NCBI GenBank assembly: GCA_039995105.1
Contig: CP146203.1
Location: forward strand, 806,001-870,000
Direction of reading: 5' to 3'
Length of the DNA: 64,000 nt
From: Jonesiaceae bacterium BS-20
GTDB lineage: Bacteria > Actinomycetota > Actinomycetes > Actinomycetales > Cellulomonadaceae
The notes beneath the pieces were generated by a model that ran no database searches, had not been told where the DNA came from, and saw nothing but the letters and a program-made list of their open reading frames with translations. The translations under genes were made by a program, and so were the position numbers. Shown here in pieces: positions 47,032 through 56,369 of this stretch; position 1 is the first letter of the stretch, and each line of letters opens with the position of its first letter.

Positions 47032-47946
47032 GTGCGTTTCCAATTTATTCTGTCGGAACTTGGTCAGGGTCTGCGCCGCAACCTGTCCATGACAATTTCC
47101 GTTATTCTTGTGACCTTTATTTCCCTGACCTTTGTTGGGGCCGCAATCTTGACCCAGACTCAGATTCAAAAGTTCAAGGGCGAGTGGTACGACAAGGTCG
47201 AAATCACCGTATACCTGTGTCCACAGGACTCCAGTTCGCCTACCTGTGCTGATGGTGAGGCAACGGAGGAACAGATCAAGGACATTGAAGCGGTCCTGGC
47301 ATCGCCAGAGGTTGCTCCAGAGATCCGTGAGGTCATGTTTGAGTCCAAGGCCGATGCCTGGGAGCCCTTCGCGCAAAACTTTGGGGACCGTTGGTGGTTC
47401 TCAGAGATGTCAGTCGATGACATGAACGCGTCTTTCCGTATCAAGTTGACCGACCCGCAGCAGTACGAGGTCATCAACGAGGTGCTCACCGGCCGCACCG
47501 GTGTTGAAGAGGTACGCGACCAACGTGAAGTGTATGAGCCTCTCTTTGACCTGCTGCGTAAGGGGACGCTGATCGCTTCCGGTTTGGCAGGGGTTATGCT
47601 CCTGGCCGCGGTCTTGCTGATCACCACCACAATTCGTTTGTCCGCTTTGTCACGCCGCCGGGAAACCGGAATCATGCGGTTGGTCGGGGCCTCGAACTTC
47701 TTCATTCAGTTGCCGTTCATGCTGGAAGGTGCCTTGGCCGCAACTCTTGGCGCGTTGATGTCAGTTGGCGGCTTGTGGCTGGGTGTCCGGTACTTCATTG
47801 AGGGGTGGCTGGGTTCCAACATGGAATGGGTTCCGTACGTGACAACGTCCGATGTCTTGCTGATCGCACCACTGCTTATCGTTGTCGCATTCGCGCTGGC
47901 TGCGGTATCGTCGGTAGTTACGCTTAGCCGCTACACAAAGGTTTGA
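47032..47946 (+). CDS. ftsX: Cell division membrane protein FtsX
   Basis: Four-span protein of 304 residues. It has a large extracytoplasmic loop between helices 1 and 2 (about 45-165), which in actinobacteria contacts a coiled-coil hydrolase activator, and here carries two Cys (LCPQDSSSPTCADG) that may form a disulfide. LSRRRETGIMRLVGASNFFIQLPFMLEG is the conserved cytoplasmic coupling helix. GTG 47032 follows GGGGAT. The next gene starts 3 bp after the stop. Confidence 0.93.
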   Translation: MRFQFILSELGQGLRRNLSMTISVILVTFISLTFVGAAILTQTQIQKFKGEWYDKVEITVYLCPQDSSSPTCADGEATEEQIKDIEAVLASPEVAPEIREVMFESKADAWEPFAQNFGDRWWFSEMSVDDMNASFRIKLTDPQQYEVINEVLTGRTGVEEVRDQREVYEPLFDLLRKGTLIASGLAGVMLLAAVLLITTTIRLSALSRRRETGIMRLVGASNFFIQLPFMLEGALAATLGALMSVGGLWLGVRYFIEGWLGSNMEWVPYVTTSDVLLIAPLLIVVAFALAAVSSVVTLSRYTKV

Positions 47947-47949
47947 TAC

Positions 47950-49392
47950 ATGAGCTTTCCGATTTCGAGTTTTCATAAGAAAATTGCGGCCCTGGTCGGG
48001 TTGTTATTGACCAGTGCCCTCATGTTTGGGACCTTTGTGTTCCCAGCATCAGCCGACAGCCTAGACGACCGTCTTGCTGCTGCAGAAAACAAAAGATCAA
48101 ACTCCGAAGCTCAGATTGATAACCTCAAGAATGAGTTGGCCGAGACAGACGAGCAGCTTGCCAGTGCGTACATAGCCCTGCAGCAGGCACAAGAACAGCT
48201 ACCCGTTGCGGAAGCTGCCCTTGCAGTAGCTCAGAAGGAATTTGACACGGCTCAGCGCGAAGCACAATTGCTCGCCGCTAAACTGCAGGACGCTCAGGAC
48301 GAGCGCATCGCATTGCAGGCCCAAATCGAAGACAACGACACGGCGATGGTTGCCGCCCGCAGTGGCGTGGTCGAGATGGGCCGTCAGGCGGCACGTGGCG
48401 ACATGGAGATGTCCAGCATCGGCCTTGTTGTCGGTGCCGAGGACAGTGACGACTTTATTGAGCGTTACAACATGAACAACACGGCCATGCGGACCCAAGG
48501 AACCTCGCTTAACCGGTTGCGGCAAACCCAAGCAGTTTCTCGCAATGCAGAAGTTCGCCTGGAAGCGGTTAATGATGCGATCGCAACCCTGAAGAAGGAC
48601 GCGGACGCCAAGCTCGAAGAAGCCGATGAGAAGAAGCAAGTTGCTGCGGACGCTAAGGCCGAGGTTGAGTCGCTGATTGTTGCCCAGCAACAGGCTGCCG
48701 CAATTGTCGAACAGCGTAGAAGTGTTGAAGAGCAAGCTTTGCGTGATGAAGAGACAAACGCTTCAAGTCTCTCCAATGAAATTCGCACCATCCTTGGCCT
48801 CCAAGAGGCCGAACGCGCAGAAGCCGAACGCCAAGACAAGATTAGGCGTGAACAGGAACGCAAGGAAGCTGAAGAGGCTGCTAAGAACAAGCCATCAACC
48901 GGCGGAGGCAAGCCCTCCAAGCCTGCTCCTCCCGTAACTCCTCCGAGCAAACCTAACCCACCTGCCACAGGTGGTGGTGGCGGTTCGAGTTCTGCTTGGT
49001 TCACGGCCTGGCCCACCAACTACCGCGTAGTGACCAGTAGCTACGGTTGGCGTAAGCACCCCGTACTGGGATATGCGCGCTTGCACGCCGGAACGGACAT
49101 GCGCACGTATTGCAACACCCCAATCTACGCGGCGCGATCAGGCACGGTTCAATGGGCCAAAATGCGGGGCGGGTTTGGTAACCAGGTCATGATCAACCAC
49201 GGCTCAATCGGTGGCAAGAATGTCATGACTTCATATAACCACCTGACCTCTTTTGCAACCCGTTCAGGTCAATCCGTCAAAGCCGGCCAGATTATTGGGT
49301 ACTCTGGAACGACCGGTACCTCGACAGCCTGCCACCTGCACTTTGAGACGTATGTCAATGGTTCAACGATTGACCCAATGACCAAGTTCTAG
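47950..49392 (+). CDS. Secreted coiled-coil M23 peptidase (EnvC/RipC-like partner of FtsEX)
   Basis: A 480-residue exported cell-wall hydrolase. It has a signal peptide of ~36 residues ending PASADS, then about 250 residues of Ala/Glu/Gln-rich coiled coil, a Pro/Gly-rich linker (SKPNPPATGGGGGS), and a C-terminal LytM domain with RLHAGTDM (first His and Asp ligands) and CHLHFETY (the HxH pair), so zinc binding is complete. Unlike EnvC-type activators it should therefore be an active endopeptidase. Position right after ftsX suggests that FtsEX controls it during division. Confidence 0.88.
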   Translation: MSFPISSFHKKIAALVGLLLTSALMFGTFVFPASADSLDDRLAAAENKRSNSEAQIDNLKNELAETDEQLASAYIALQQAQEQLPVAEAALAVAQKEFDTAQREAQLLAAKLQDAQDERIALQAQIEDNDTAMVAARSGVVEMGRQAARGDMEMSSIGLVVGAEDSDDFIERYNMNNTAMRTQGTSLNRLRQTQAVSRNAEVRLEAVNDAIATLKKDADAKLEEADEKKQVAADAKAEVESLIVAQQQAAAIVEQRRSVEEQALRDEETNASSLSNEIRTILGLQEAERAEAERQDKIRREQERKEAEEAAKNKPSTGGGKPSKPAPPVTPPSKPNPPATGGGGGSSSAWFTAWPTNYRVVTSSYGWRKHPVLGYARLHAGTDMRTYCNTPIYAARSGTVQWAKMRGGFGNQVMINHGSIGGKNVMTSYNHLTSFATRSGQSVKAGQIIGYSGTTGTSTACHLHFETYVNGSTIDPMTKF

Positions 49393-49503
49393 TTTTCCAG
49401 GTCATAGCGACAACCAAGAATAAATGATTAGCGTCAGGCGTTGAACTGGCATAGGCTAGTGGACGCTGCCCGCCGGGTGGTAAGAACAAACTTAGGAGGC
49501 GTG

Positions 49504-50031
49504 ATGGCCAAGGCAAGAATGTACCAAGTGCCGGACGGCTCAAAGACTAAGCCCAAGAAGGTTGATTCCGGACCGGTTCGCAAACTCGTTGCTAGCAATA
49601 AACGAGCTCGCCACGATTACATGATCGAGGACGTTTTTGAAGCGGGCATGGTCCTGACCGGAACCGAAGTCAAGGCGTTGCGCGCGGGACGGGCATCGCT
49701 GGTAGACGGCTGGGTGTACGTAGAAAACGGTGAAGCGTGGCTTGAAGGCGCGCACATCTCGGAGTACACCAACGGGACGTGGACCAACCACGCACCGCGA
49801 CGCAAGCGCAAGCTCCTGTTGCACAAGGCTGAGATCAACCGGCTTGATATCAAGACCGATGCCAAGGGGCAGACCATTATTCCCCTGCAGATCTATTTCC
49901 TCGACGGTCGGGCAAAGGTAGAAATTGCCCTTGCCCGCGGTAAAAAGGAATACGACAAGCGGCACACGCTGCGCGAGCAGCAAGATAACCGCGAGGCCCT
50001 ACGGGCAATGCGGTTGCGGGAGAAAATGTAG
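49504..50031 (+). CDS. smpB: SsrA-binding protein SmpB
   Basis: Binds tmRNA and carries it to stalled ribosomes. Conserved stretches are [29 protein letters not shown] (given as a position, residues 32-60), [12 protein letters not shown] and the C-terminal basic tail [15 protein letters not shown], which reads the empty mRNA channel. Length is 175 residues, slightly long because of a 25-residue N-terminal extension. ATG 49504 lies 4 nt after AGGAGG; GTG 49501 is only 1 nt after it and less likely. Upstream, TTAGCG and TAGGCT 18 bp apart form a possible promoter. ssrA follows 120 bp downstream. Confidence 0.94.
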   Translation: MAKARMYQVPDGSKTKPKKVDSGPVRKLVASNKRARHDYMIEDVFEAGMVLTGTEVKALRAGRASLVDGWVYVENGEAWLEGAHISEYTNGTWTNHAPRRKRKLLLHKAEINRLDIKTDAKGQTIIPLQIYFLDGRAKVEIALARGKKEYDKRHTLREQQDNREALRAMRLREKM

Positions 50032-50153
50032 CCGTTTGGCTCACAGCCCAATAAATAGGGCGACATTAACTACACCGGTGAACTAAACTGGTGTTTGTTC
50101 AAGATTCGATTGGGAAACCAAAAGGGTCGGGAACGCAGATTGAAAATTTCATA

Positions 50154-50519
50154 GGGGGCGATCGGTTTCGACGGTGATCGTGTTTCGAGGGGAAGCGGGC
50201 CGAGGATGTGGGTTTATCTCGTTAACGCTGTCCACAAAACAATAGGTGCAGATACTAAGCGCACCGACTTCGCACTAGCCGCATAAGGTTATTAGCGAGT
50301 CCGTTAGTCCAAGGATGCTACTGCCTTGGGTCCTAACGTCATCTAAGTAGCCACTGCTCATGGCATTTGTCGTTGGTGTCATGGGGACTTTTAGACGACT
50401 GAGCCTGTCAGCAACTTGTCTGTGAGAGTGCTGGGGCCGAGAAACTCTATTAGCAGACTGCGCCCGGAGAAGTCCTGGATTTGCGTCATCGGACCGGGGT
50501 TCGATTCCCCGCGCCTCCA
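50154..50519 (+). ncRNA. ssrA: Transfer-messenger RNA
   Basis: Rescues stalled ribosomes. The 5' acceptor strand GGGGGCG (50154-50160) pairs with CGCCTCC (50512-50518), with one G-U pair. GATCGGTTTCGACGGTGAT follows the 5' end as in other tmRNAs, and the T-arm TTCGATT lies between CGGGG and CCCCG. The tag frame at 50248-50286 reads GCA GAT ACT through GCA TAA, giving ADTKRTDFALAA. The discriminator is A50519 and the next bases are CTT, so the CCA end is not encoded. A terminator hairpin follows at 50615. Confidence 0.96.
50248..50286 (+). CDS. tmRNA proteolysis tag reading frame
   Basis: Twelve codons and a TAA inside ssrA encode ADTKRTDFALAA, the degradation tag added to stalled proteins. 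The LAA end is the signal for ClpXP. It is translated only by template switching on the ribosome and has no start codon. Confidence 0.93.
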   Translation, partial: ADTKRTDFALAA

Positions 50520-50614
50520 CTTGTGTTTATGCAGGTCAGTAGGTAATTGTTAAACAGAAGCTCTGCTTCATACACAAATACGTACACATCCTAAGTGAAC
50601 ACTTTTCAATCTGC

Positions 50615-50657
50615 AAAGCGCTACCCCATATCTAACGGCATGGGGTAGCGCTTTTTT
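50615..50657 (+). terminator. Rho-independent terminator downstream of ssrA
   Basis: Fifteen bases from 50615 (AAAGCGCTACCCCAT) pair with 50640-50654, with a 10-nt loop, and a six-T run follows. It ends the ssrA transcript about 95 nt after the mature 3' end. Confidence 0.93.
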
Positions 50658-50740
50658 GTGCTCTAAAGTCGGTCATATTTTCTTTTCTCCCGGCGCCTCT
50701 GCCTGCTCACGCTCCGCTCAACCGGCAGGATTGAGTTCTT

Positions 50741-50781
50741 AGATACCGCGCGGTGGTATCTCCACACCGAATCCTGTGTGG
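50741..50781. repeat. Two adjacent short hairpins between ssrA and the abi locus
   Basis: AGATACC/GGTATCT (50741-50747 with 50755-50761) is followed directly by CCACAC/GTGTGG (50762-50767 with 50776-50781). There is no open frame here. They may be remnants or part of a transcript leader; no function can be assigned. Confidence 0.35.
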
Positions 50782-50829
50782 GGTGGGAGGATGGGGTGAG
50801 ATGAACGGTCCTTCACCGGCTGACTATCC

Positions 50830-50859
50830 TTGCTTCCACGCAGTGAGTTGAGATAAGGT
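50830..50859 (+). promoter_or_regulatory. Promoter for the abi-associated small RNA
   Basis: TTGCTT (50830-50835) and TAAGGT (50854-50859) are 18 bp apart. A start 7 bases on, at 50866-50867, coincides with the first base of the hairpin RNA. Other mapped-by-eye -10 boxes in this window have the same TANNNT form. Confidence 0.5.
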
Positions 50860-50865
50860 AAAAAA

Positions 50866-50928
50866 TGTTAGCCCCGGTTGTACCGCTGGTCCTTTAGGGA
50901 TTATGTCGCCGGGGCATTGACTTTTTTT
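50866..50928 (+). ncRNA. Compact structured RNA upstream of the Abi/HEPN gene (abiF-RNA-like)
   Basis: A ~63-nt RNA is predicted. GTTA plus GCCCCGG (50867-50877) pair with CCGGGGC and TGAC (50909-50921), with a two-base bulge at 50916-50917, and a seven-T run follows. Inside lie small stems ACC/GGT (50882-50890) and TCCT/GGGA (50890-50900), which compete for T890. The hairpin is thus antitoxin-like RNA and terminator in one, between promoter and toxin gene. From memory, an Rfam family called abiF is defined in just this position; I could not run the model. Confidence 0.7.
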
Positions 50929-50943
50929 AGATAGGTAATCAGA

Positions 50944-51651
50944 GTGGATTCCTGGATTGAAGGTTGGCTAGGCCAACCACGTTTTGCAAAGTATGTTTCA
51001 GCCTGCAACGGTGACAGGCGTCTGGCATTAGAACTGTATGAGTGGAACATCGCTCTGGGACAAGGAATGATGCGCGATATCGCACACTTTGAGGTTGCGT
51101 TGAGGAACGCTTACGACTTAGCGATTACCGAACGGTGGAATGGCAAAACTCATTGGATCCTAGACGCTAACTCCCCTGCGATTGTCCCGATTTGGCGCGT
51201 TAGGAGTCACAACGGCTACAAACGAGGAACTGACGTTAATTACCTGAATCGAAATAGCGTTGATAGGGCGATAAAGAAATGTGGCGGGCCAAATGCTTCC
51301 CCTGGGAAAGTAGTAGCAGAACTCAGCTTCGGATTCTGGAAATCTCTGACCTCAACTTCACACGAGAAAACCCTGTGGGTGCCATTCCTTAACCATGCTT
51401 ACCAGCGCGGAGCACGCAGATCGGAGATTGAGAAAGTAATCTCAACCGTTAATACTGTTCGCAATCGAATCGCTCACCATGAGCCTATGTTCGATAGGGA
51501 CTCATACCCTGCACAAGCCCCCGAACGTGTTCTAGAAGATCTCATGAAGATCTTTTATCAGCTGGCACCTGAAGCGGCGAAACATACAAGTGACACCTCC
51601 ACTTCATTGGAAATACTCGTAACAGACCCGAGGTGTGGTGCGTTGAGCTAA
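50944..51651 (+). CDS. Abi_2/AbiF-like HEPN RNase, putative toxin
   Basis: A 235-residue protein of the abortive-infection Abi_2 type. Near the N-terminus it has YEWNIALGQGMMRDIAHFE and VALRNAY; in the middle GKVVAELSFGFWKSL; and at residues 173-178 RNRIAH, the RxxxxH HEPN ribonuclease motif, followed by HEP. These are the hallmarks of AbiF-like toxins that cut RNA. GTG 50944 is the only sensible start, 15 nt after the RNA's T-run, so toxin mRNA would come from read-through. No integrase or transposase is nearby. Phage defence through an RNA antitoxin is the best inference. Confidence 0.82.
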   Translation: MDSWIEGWLGQPRFAKYVSACNGDRRLALELYEWNIALGQGMMRDIAHFEVALRNAYDLAITERWNGKTHWILDANSPAIVPIWRVRSHNGYKRGTDVNYLNRNSVDRAIKKCGGPNASPGKVVAELSFGFWKSLTSTSHEKTLWVPFLNHAYQRGARRSEIEKVISTVNTVRNRIAHHEPMFDRDSYPAQAPERVLEDLMKIFYQLAPEAAKHTSDTSTSLEILVTDPRCGALS

Positions 51652-51661
51652 ACGTCACAAG

Positions 51662-52024
51662 TCAGATTTCAAACAGGGAACACTTCCGTACTAACTTTGG
51701 TTTCGAAGCACCAGTTTGGGGCATAATCCAGCACGAGGTGTCCAACGTGCCACTGGAAGTTGAGGGTTCGGGTGCGTGGCGAACCTTGAAATGAGTACAT
51801 GCAAAGTCCCTATTGTGGGCGAGCTCTATTAGGTCAAGCTGAAGATTACGCGGCAGCAATGGTTCACCCGCCCCTAATGTCACCGGGGCATACTGAACCC
51901 AAACGTTTTCCAAGAGTTGTGCATCGGCAAACTGCCCGGCTAAGTCTGCGCCGCCCATAATCCAGATATCTTTCCCTTGGCCTGCAGCCAGCGCCTGTTT
52001 GTGTACTTCCGCAACCGGGCCCAT
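51662..52024 (-). pseudogene. 5'-truncated DHFR/RibD-C family reductase
   Basis: The complement keeps only the C-terminal part of a YyaP/RibD-C type dihydrofolate reductase: KDIWIMGGADLAGQFADAQLLENVWVQY is typical (residues ~19-46 of the frame), then PVTLGAGEPLLP and DFACTHFKVR, the usual end. About half of the ~180-residue family length is missing, and an in-frame TAG stands just before the first ATG. The frame then runs ~35 residues past the natural end. I read it as a decayed gene whose 5' part was lost by deletion. Confidence 0.7.
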
Positions 52025-52072
52025 GATCCACTAGCCTGATCAAAGGGCTAGTGACCGGCAAGGAGAGGGGGA

Positions 52073-52144
52073 CCCCAGGTGTGAAGAAACCCGGTGTTTC
52101 CAATAAAAGCGACCAAGGCCATTAGTCGCCTTGGAAACCTGGGG
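52073..52144. repeat. Nested inverted repeats
   Basis: CCCCAGG (52073-52079) faces CCTGGGG (52138-52144); inside, GTTT (52096-52099) faces AAAC (52135-52138); innermost, CCAAGGC (52113-52119) faces GCCTTGG (52128-52134) over 8 nt. The stack could be an RNA fold or the scar of a lost element. No coding sequence lies around it. Confidence 0.4.
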
Positions 52145-52190
52145 CAATACGCAACTGCCTTGCAGATCCAGAAGTACGGTTGAAACCTGA

Positions 52191-52454
52191 GCGCGCAGAC
52201 CAGCCACTGAGCGGCGCAGATTCTTAGGAATCGCAGCACCGAGTGCGTGTGCACCTCAAAACTCTGACGGAAACGTAGGGTCTACTCAGCGGGCAACAGT
52301 CAACCAGGTGGGTCAGGCCGCCGTGGATGAGACCGGAACGTGTGTGGCATTTGGGTTTGGCTCATCTGACTGGAATACCGCGCTCGATGTCCTAGGGTCT
52401 GCTTGCGGCAAACTTGGCCATCCACTGGCTATGTCAATGTTCCCGGGTGGCTGA
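52191..52454 (+). pseudogene. Open fragment without a start codon
   Basis: From 52191 to TGA at 52452-52454 one frame is open and reads protein-like: RRRFLGIAAPSACAPQNSD, later DETGTCVAFGFGSSDW and CGKLGHPLAMSMFPGG. No ATG, GTG or TTG lies in the first third. The beginning looks like a lipoprotein signal that has lost its start, so it may be the remains of a small exported protein. I do not recognise the family. Confidence 0.3.
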
Positions 52455-52465
52455 CCCAATCAGTC

Positions 52466-53488
52466 TTACCTCCAGCCAAGTCCGGGGGCGACGTGCTTGA
52501 GGAACGATTCCATCAAGTGCGCGTTGTAGTCCACCCCAAGCTGGTTTGGAACCGTCAAAAGCACCGTGTCAGCTTCCTTAAGGGCCTCATCTTCAAGGAG
52601 TTGGGCAACCAGTTGGTCTGGCTCGTCCGTGTAACTGCGGCCAAAGATTGCCCGAGTCTTGTCATCCAGGTTGCCAATCTGGTCCGAGCGCTGCCCCGCA
52701 ACGCCAAAGTAGGCACGGTCAAGGTCCGTGGTCAGCGGAATTATCGACCGGGAAACCGAAACTCGAGGGGTGAATCCGTGGTCGTGTTTGGCCCATTCCT
52801 CGCGGTAGGCCCGAATCTGCTCGGCCTGTTGGATGTGGAATGGCTTGCCGCTCTCATCCAGTTTGAGGGTCGAACTCATGAGGTTCATGCCTTGCTCCGC
52901 GGTCCAAACGGCGGTTGCGTCCGATGCCGCACCCCACCAGATCCGCTGCCGTAAGGAATCCGAGTGTGGTTCAATACGCAGCAGTCCGGGTGGGTTGGAG
53001 AACATCGGCCTAGGGTTGGGCTCGGCAAAGCCTTCGCCTCGTAAAATCTCAAGGAATGTTGCGGTGTGGTCCCGTGCCATCTCGGCATCGGTCTGACCGG
53101 GCTTGGGGTGGTGTCCAAAGTACTTGTACCCCTCGATGACCTGCTCGGGTGAGCCGCGTGAAATACCGAGTTGCAGTCTTTGGCCCGAGATCAGGTCAGC
53201 TGCGCCGGCGTCTTCGGCCATGTAGTGAGGGTTCTCGTACCTCATATCAATGACGCCCGTACCAATTTCTATTCTGCTGGTGCGTGCGCCGACTGCAGCC
53301 AGCAGTGGAAAGGGAGATGCGAGCTGCTGGGCGAAGTGGTGTACCCGGAAGTATGCGCCATCCGCCCCCAAGTCCTCGACTGCCTGAGCTAAGTCGATTG
53401 ACTGAAGTAAGACATCGGAAGCATTGCGGGTCTTACTGGAAGGGTGGTCGGTCCAGTGACCGAAGGAGAGGAACCCAATTTTCTTCAT
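52466..53488 (-). CDS. LLM-class flavin-dependent oxidoreductase
   Basis: Luciferase-like monooxygenase or F420/FMN reductase of 340 residues, intact. The sequence opens KKIGFLSFGHWTDHPSS and continues with FRVHHFAQQLASPFPLLAAVGARTS, GTGVIDMRY and LQLGISRGSPEQVIEGY, all normal for the barrel of this group. The substrate is unknown. GAGGCAG precedes ATG 53488. It is the one clearly intact gene inside the decayed stretch after the abi locus, with pseudogene remains on both sides, so it may be the reason that part has been kept. Confidence 0.87.
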   Translation of the reverse strand: MKKIGFLSFGHWTDHPSSKTRNASDVLLQSIDLAQAVEDLGADGAYFRVHHFAQQLASPFPLLAAVGARTSRIEIGTGVIDMRYENPHYMAEDAGAADLISGQRLQLGISRGSPEQVIEGYKYFGHHPKPGQTDAEMARDHTATFLEILRGEGFAEPNPRPMFSNPPGLLRIEPHSDSLRQRIWWGAASDATAVWTAEQGMNLMSSTLKLDESGKPFHIQQAEQIRAYREEWAKHDHGFTPRVSVSRSIIPLTTDLDRAYFGVAGQRSDQIGNLDDKTRAIFGRSYTDEPDQLVAQLLEDEALKEADTVLLTVPNQLGVDYNAHLMESFLKHVAPGLGWR

Positions 53489-53616
53489 ATCTGCCTCAAC
53501 TTGCTTGAGCGCTCAAGTATTCCCCTAGGTCGCAAAGCGAACGGGCACGTATGAAAGCGTCATGAGCGCGTCGTTCGCTAAACGCTAACGCTAGTTGGGG
53601 ATTTGGCCCACGAGGT

Positions 53617-53829
53617 TTAATCCGAAGCCAAAGAGTAGGCGTCTTCGGAGGCATCAACCGCCGTAACTGCACGTTCAAATGCATCAAGATTTGACTCATT
53701 TGAAATGCGTGAGGTTCTGCCAAAGTATGACCGATTCTCCCGGGTGCCAGCGGCAAGTAGATCGCCTGGGCTATGTCTGGTGATGCGGTGATGGCACGGA
53801 ACAGGAGCTCGCGGACACCCTTCCCGGCC
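53617..53829 (-). pseudogene. Unidentified frameshifted gene remnant
   Basis: Two overlapping minus-strand frames look coding in turn: first GVRELLFRAITASPDIAQAI, then, after a shift near 53760, AAGTRENRSYFGRTSRISNE and LDAFERAVTAVDASEDAY to a stop. Neither has a fitting start. It follows the GH3 remnant on the same strand and could be the far end of the same or a neighbouring lost gene. I do not recognise it. Confidence 0.3.
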
Positions 53830-53831
53830 CT

Positions 53832-54275
53832 TCACCAACCCAGTGCTTGATGATCGCATTGATAGACTTTGGCCCCCAGCCAGTGCGGGCCGGTAGCGAA
53901 GTTCACCGGGTTATCATCCATACTTGCCAGCGATTTCGCAAAAGACTACATCTGGTTTGACCAGGTGACGTTGGCTTCCACATTATTGGGGCCCGCATAA
54001 TTGACGTTGCGCACCTGAGACTGAGAAAGGTACTTCTTTTGAGCGGGCGTGATGCCGTCAGCCGGTGAGTACTCTTGGGCGCCAAAGAGCATGAGGCCGG
54101 CGCGTTGCTCGATGGATAGAGCCGCGGCGAGGGACACAGCACGGTCCCGGTGGGACTTGCGCCAGTCCTGCTAAGCATCAAGCTTGCCATTGGCGTTCAA
54201 CGACATGAACGCGAAAGTCTTGCCCGCACCGTCCTCGGTCAAGGCCGTCAACGCGGCTGCGCCCTTGGAAGTCAT
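53832..54275 (-). pseudogene. Glycoside hydrolase family 3 remnant with two in-frame TAG codons
   Basis: One frame reads MTSKGAAALTALTEDGAGKT, then FAFMSLNANGKLDA-stop-QDWRKSHRDR, SLAAALSIEQRAGLMLFGAQ, ITPAQKKYLSQSQVRNVNYA, GPNNVEANVTWSNQM-stop-SFAKSLASMDDNPVNFATGP and ends shortly after. This is the N-terminal part of a GH3 beta-glucosidase-like protein. The amber codons are at 54171-54173 and 53946-53948, 75 codons apart in the same frame. Most of the catalytic barrel and everything after it is missing. Upstream (54276-54460) further short coding-like pieces in other frames suggest added frameshifts. Confidence 0.75.
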
Positions 54276-54508
54276 TGCTCGTGGGAAGTGACGGACCACC
54301 GTCGTTGGAGTCTGCATAAGCAACATCCGAACACATATGTGTCCATTGATGGGGTCAGCTTGGACGATCCGTCGTTTTCATTGCCCAGACTGTCTGGCAA
54401 GCCTTGAGCAAGGCGGGCTGTCCGGGGAATCGAGGGAGTAGGCAGCCCGGAACAAGCCAAGAAGCGCCATGGCTGAAACTAAGGCAACTCTTCCTCGCGG
54501 AAAACTGC

Positions 54509-54685
54509 CTACTTTTTGCCGAATAGCCGCGCGAAGAATCCAGGCGCCTGGGCGCCAACGTTGATCTCGGGTGAGCAGTTGCATTGCTGACTCTTGGGGA
54601 CGTTTGCCATGACCTGGTCAACGTGTTGGCCGCATCCACGCCAAGTAGTTTTTGAACAAGACTTACAAGTAGCCGGTTGGCACAT
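54509..54685 (-). CDS. Small Cys-rich zinc-ribbon-like protein
   Basis: A 58-residue protein with MCQPATCKSCSKTTWRGCG at the start: C7-x2-C10, C18 and H21, then C35-x-C37, likely a small metal-binding knuckle. Similar MCQP-beginning proteins are common, uncharacterised actinobacterial genes. The start is ATG 54685 behind GGAGGA, not the longer frame from 54748, which would run through the operator. It is divergent from the CstR-like gene with the shared operator at 54707 between them, so it is probably part of a sulfide, persulfide or copper response. Confidence 0.75.
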   Translation of the reverse strand: MCQPATCKSCSKTTWRGCGQHVDQVMANVPKSQQCNCSPEINVGAQAPGFFARLFGKK

Positions 54686-54706
54686 GGGGTTCCTCCAATA
54701 ATTCTT

Positions 54707-54722
54707 ATACCCCGGGGGGTAT
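54707..54722. promoter_or_regulatory. CsoR/CstR-type operator
   Basis: ATACCCC-GG-GGGGTAT is a perfect palindrome with the A/T-C4-N2-G4-A/T form bound by CsoR-family repressors. It lies 21 bp before the Cys-rich gene and 60 bp before the repressor gene, able to control both. Confidence 0.85.
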
Positions 54723-54758
54723 GCTGTTCTGTAGACAATACAGATCAAGCAGGACTAA

Positions 54759-56273
<1,515 letters not shown>

Positions 56274-56369
56274 GGATCAACCTTAGATCAACGGGCTACG
56301 GTGTTCTGCGGAAATAGCCGGAACTAGACCAACGACACGTTGCGCGAGTGAGGCATCGGAAAACTGGTG

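Noticed and set aside
50741-50781. Short CRISPR-like array
   Set aside because: The two hairpins differ in sequence, and there are no repeated direct units or spacers.
52403-52954. 183-codon plus-strand frame over the LLM oxidoreductase
   Set aside because: The minus strand has a full-length, motif-rich oxidoreductase; the plus frame has no recognisable feature.
54355-54738. 127-codon minus-strand frame over the Cys-rich gene
   Set aside because: The 58-residue frame has ordered Cys motifs and a good ribosome site; the longer frame would run across the operator and looks random.
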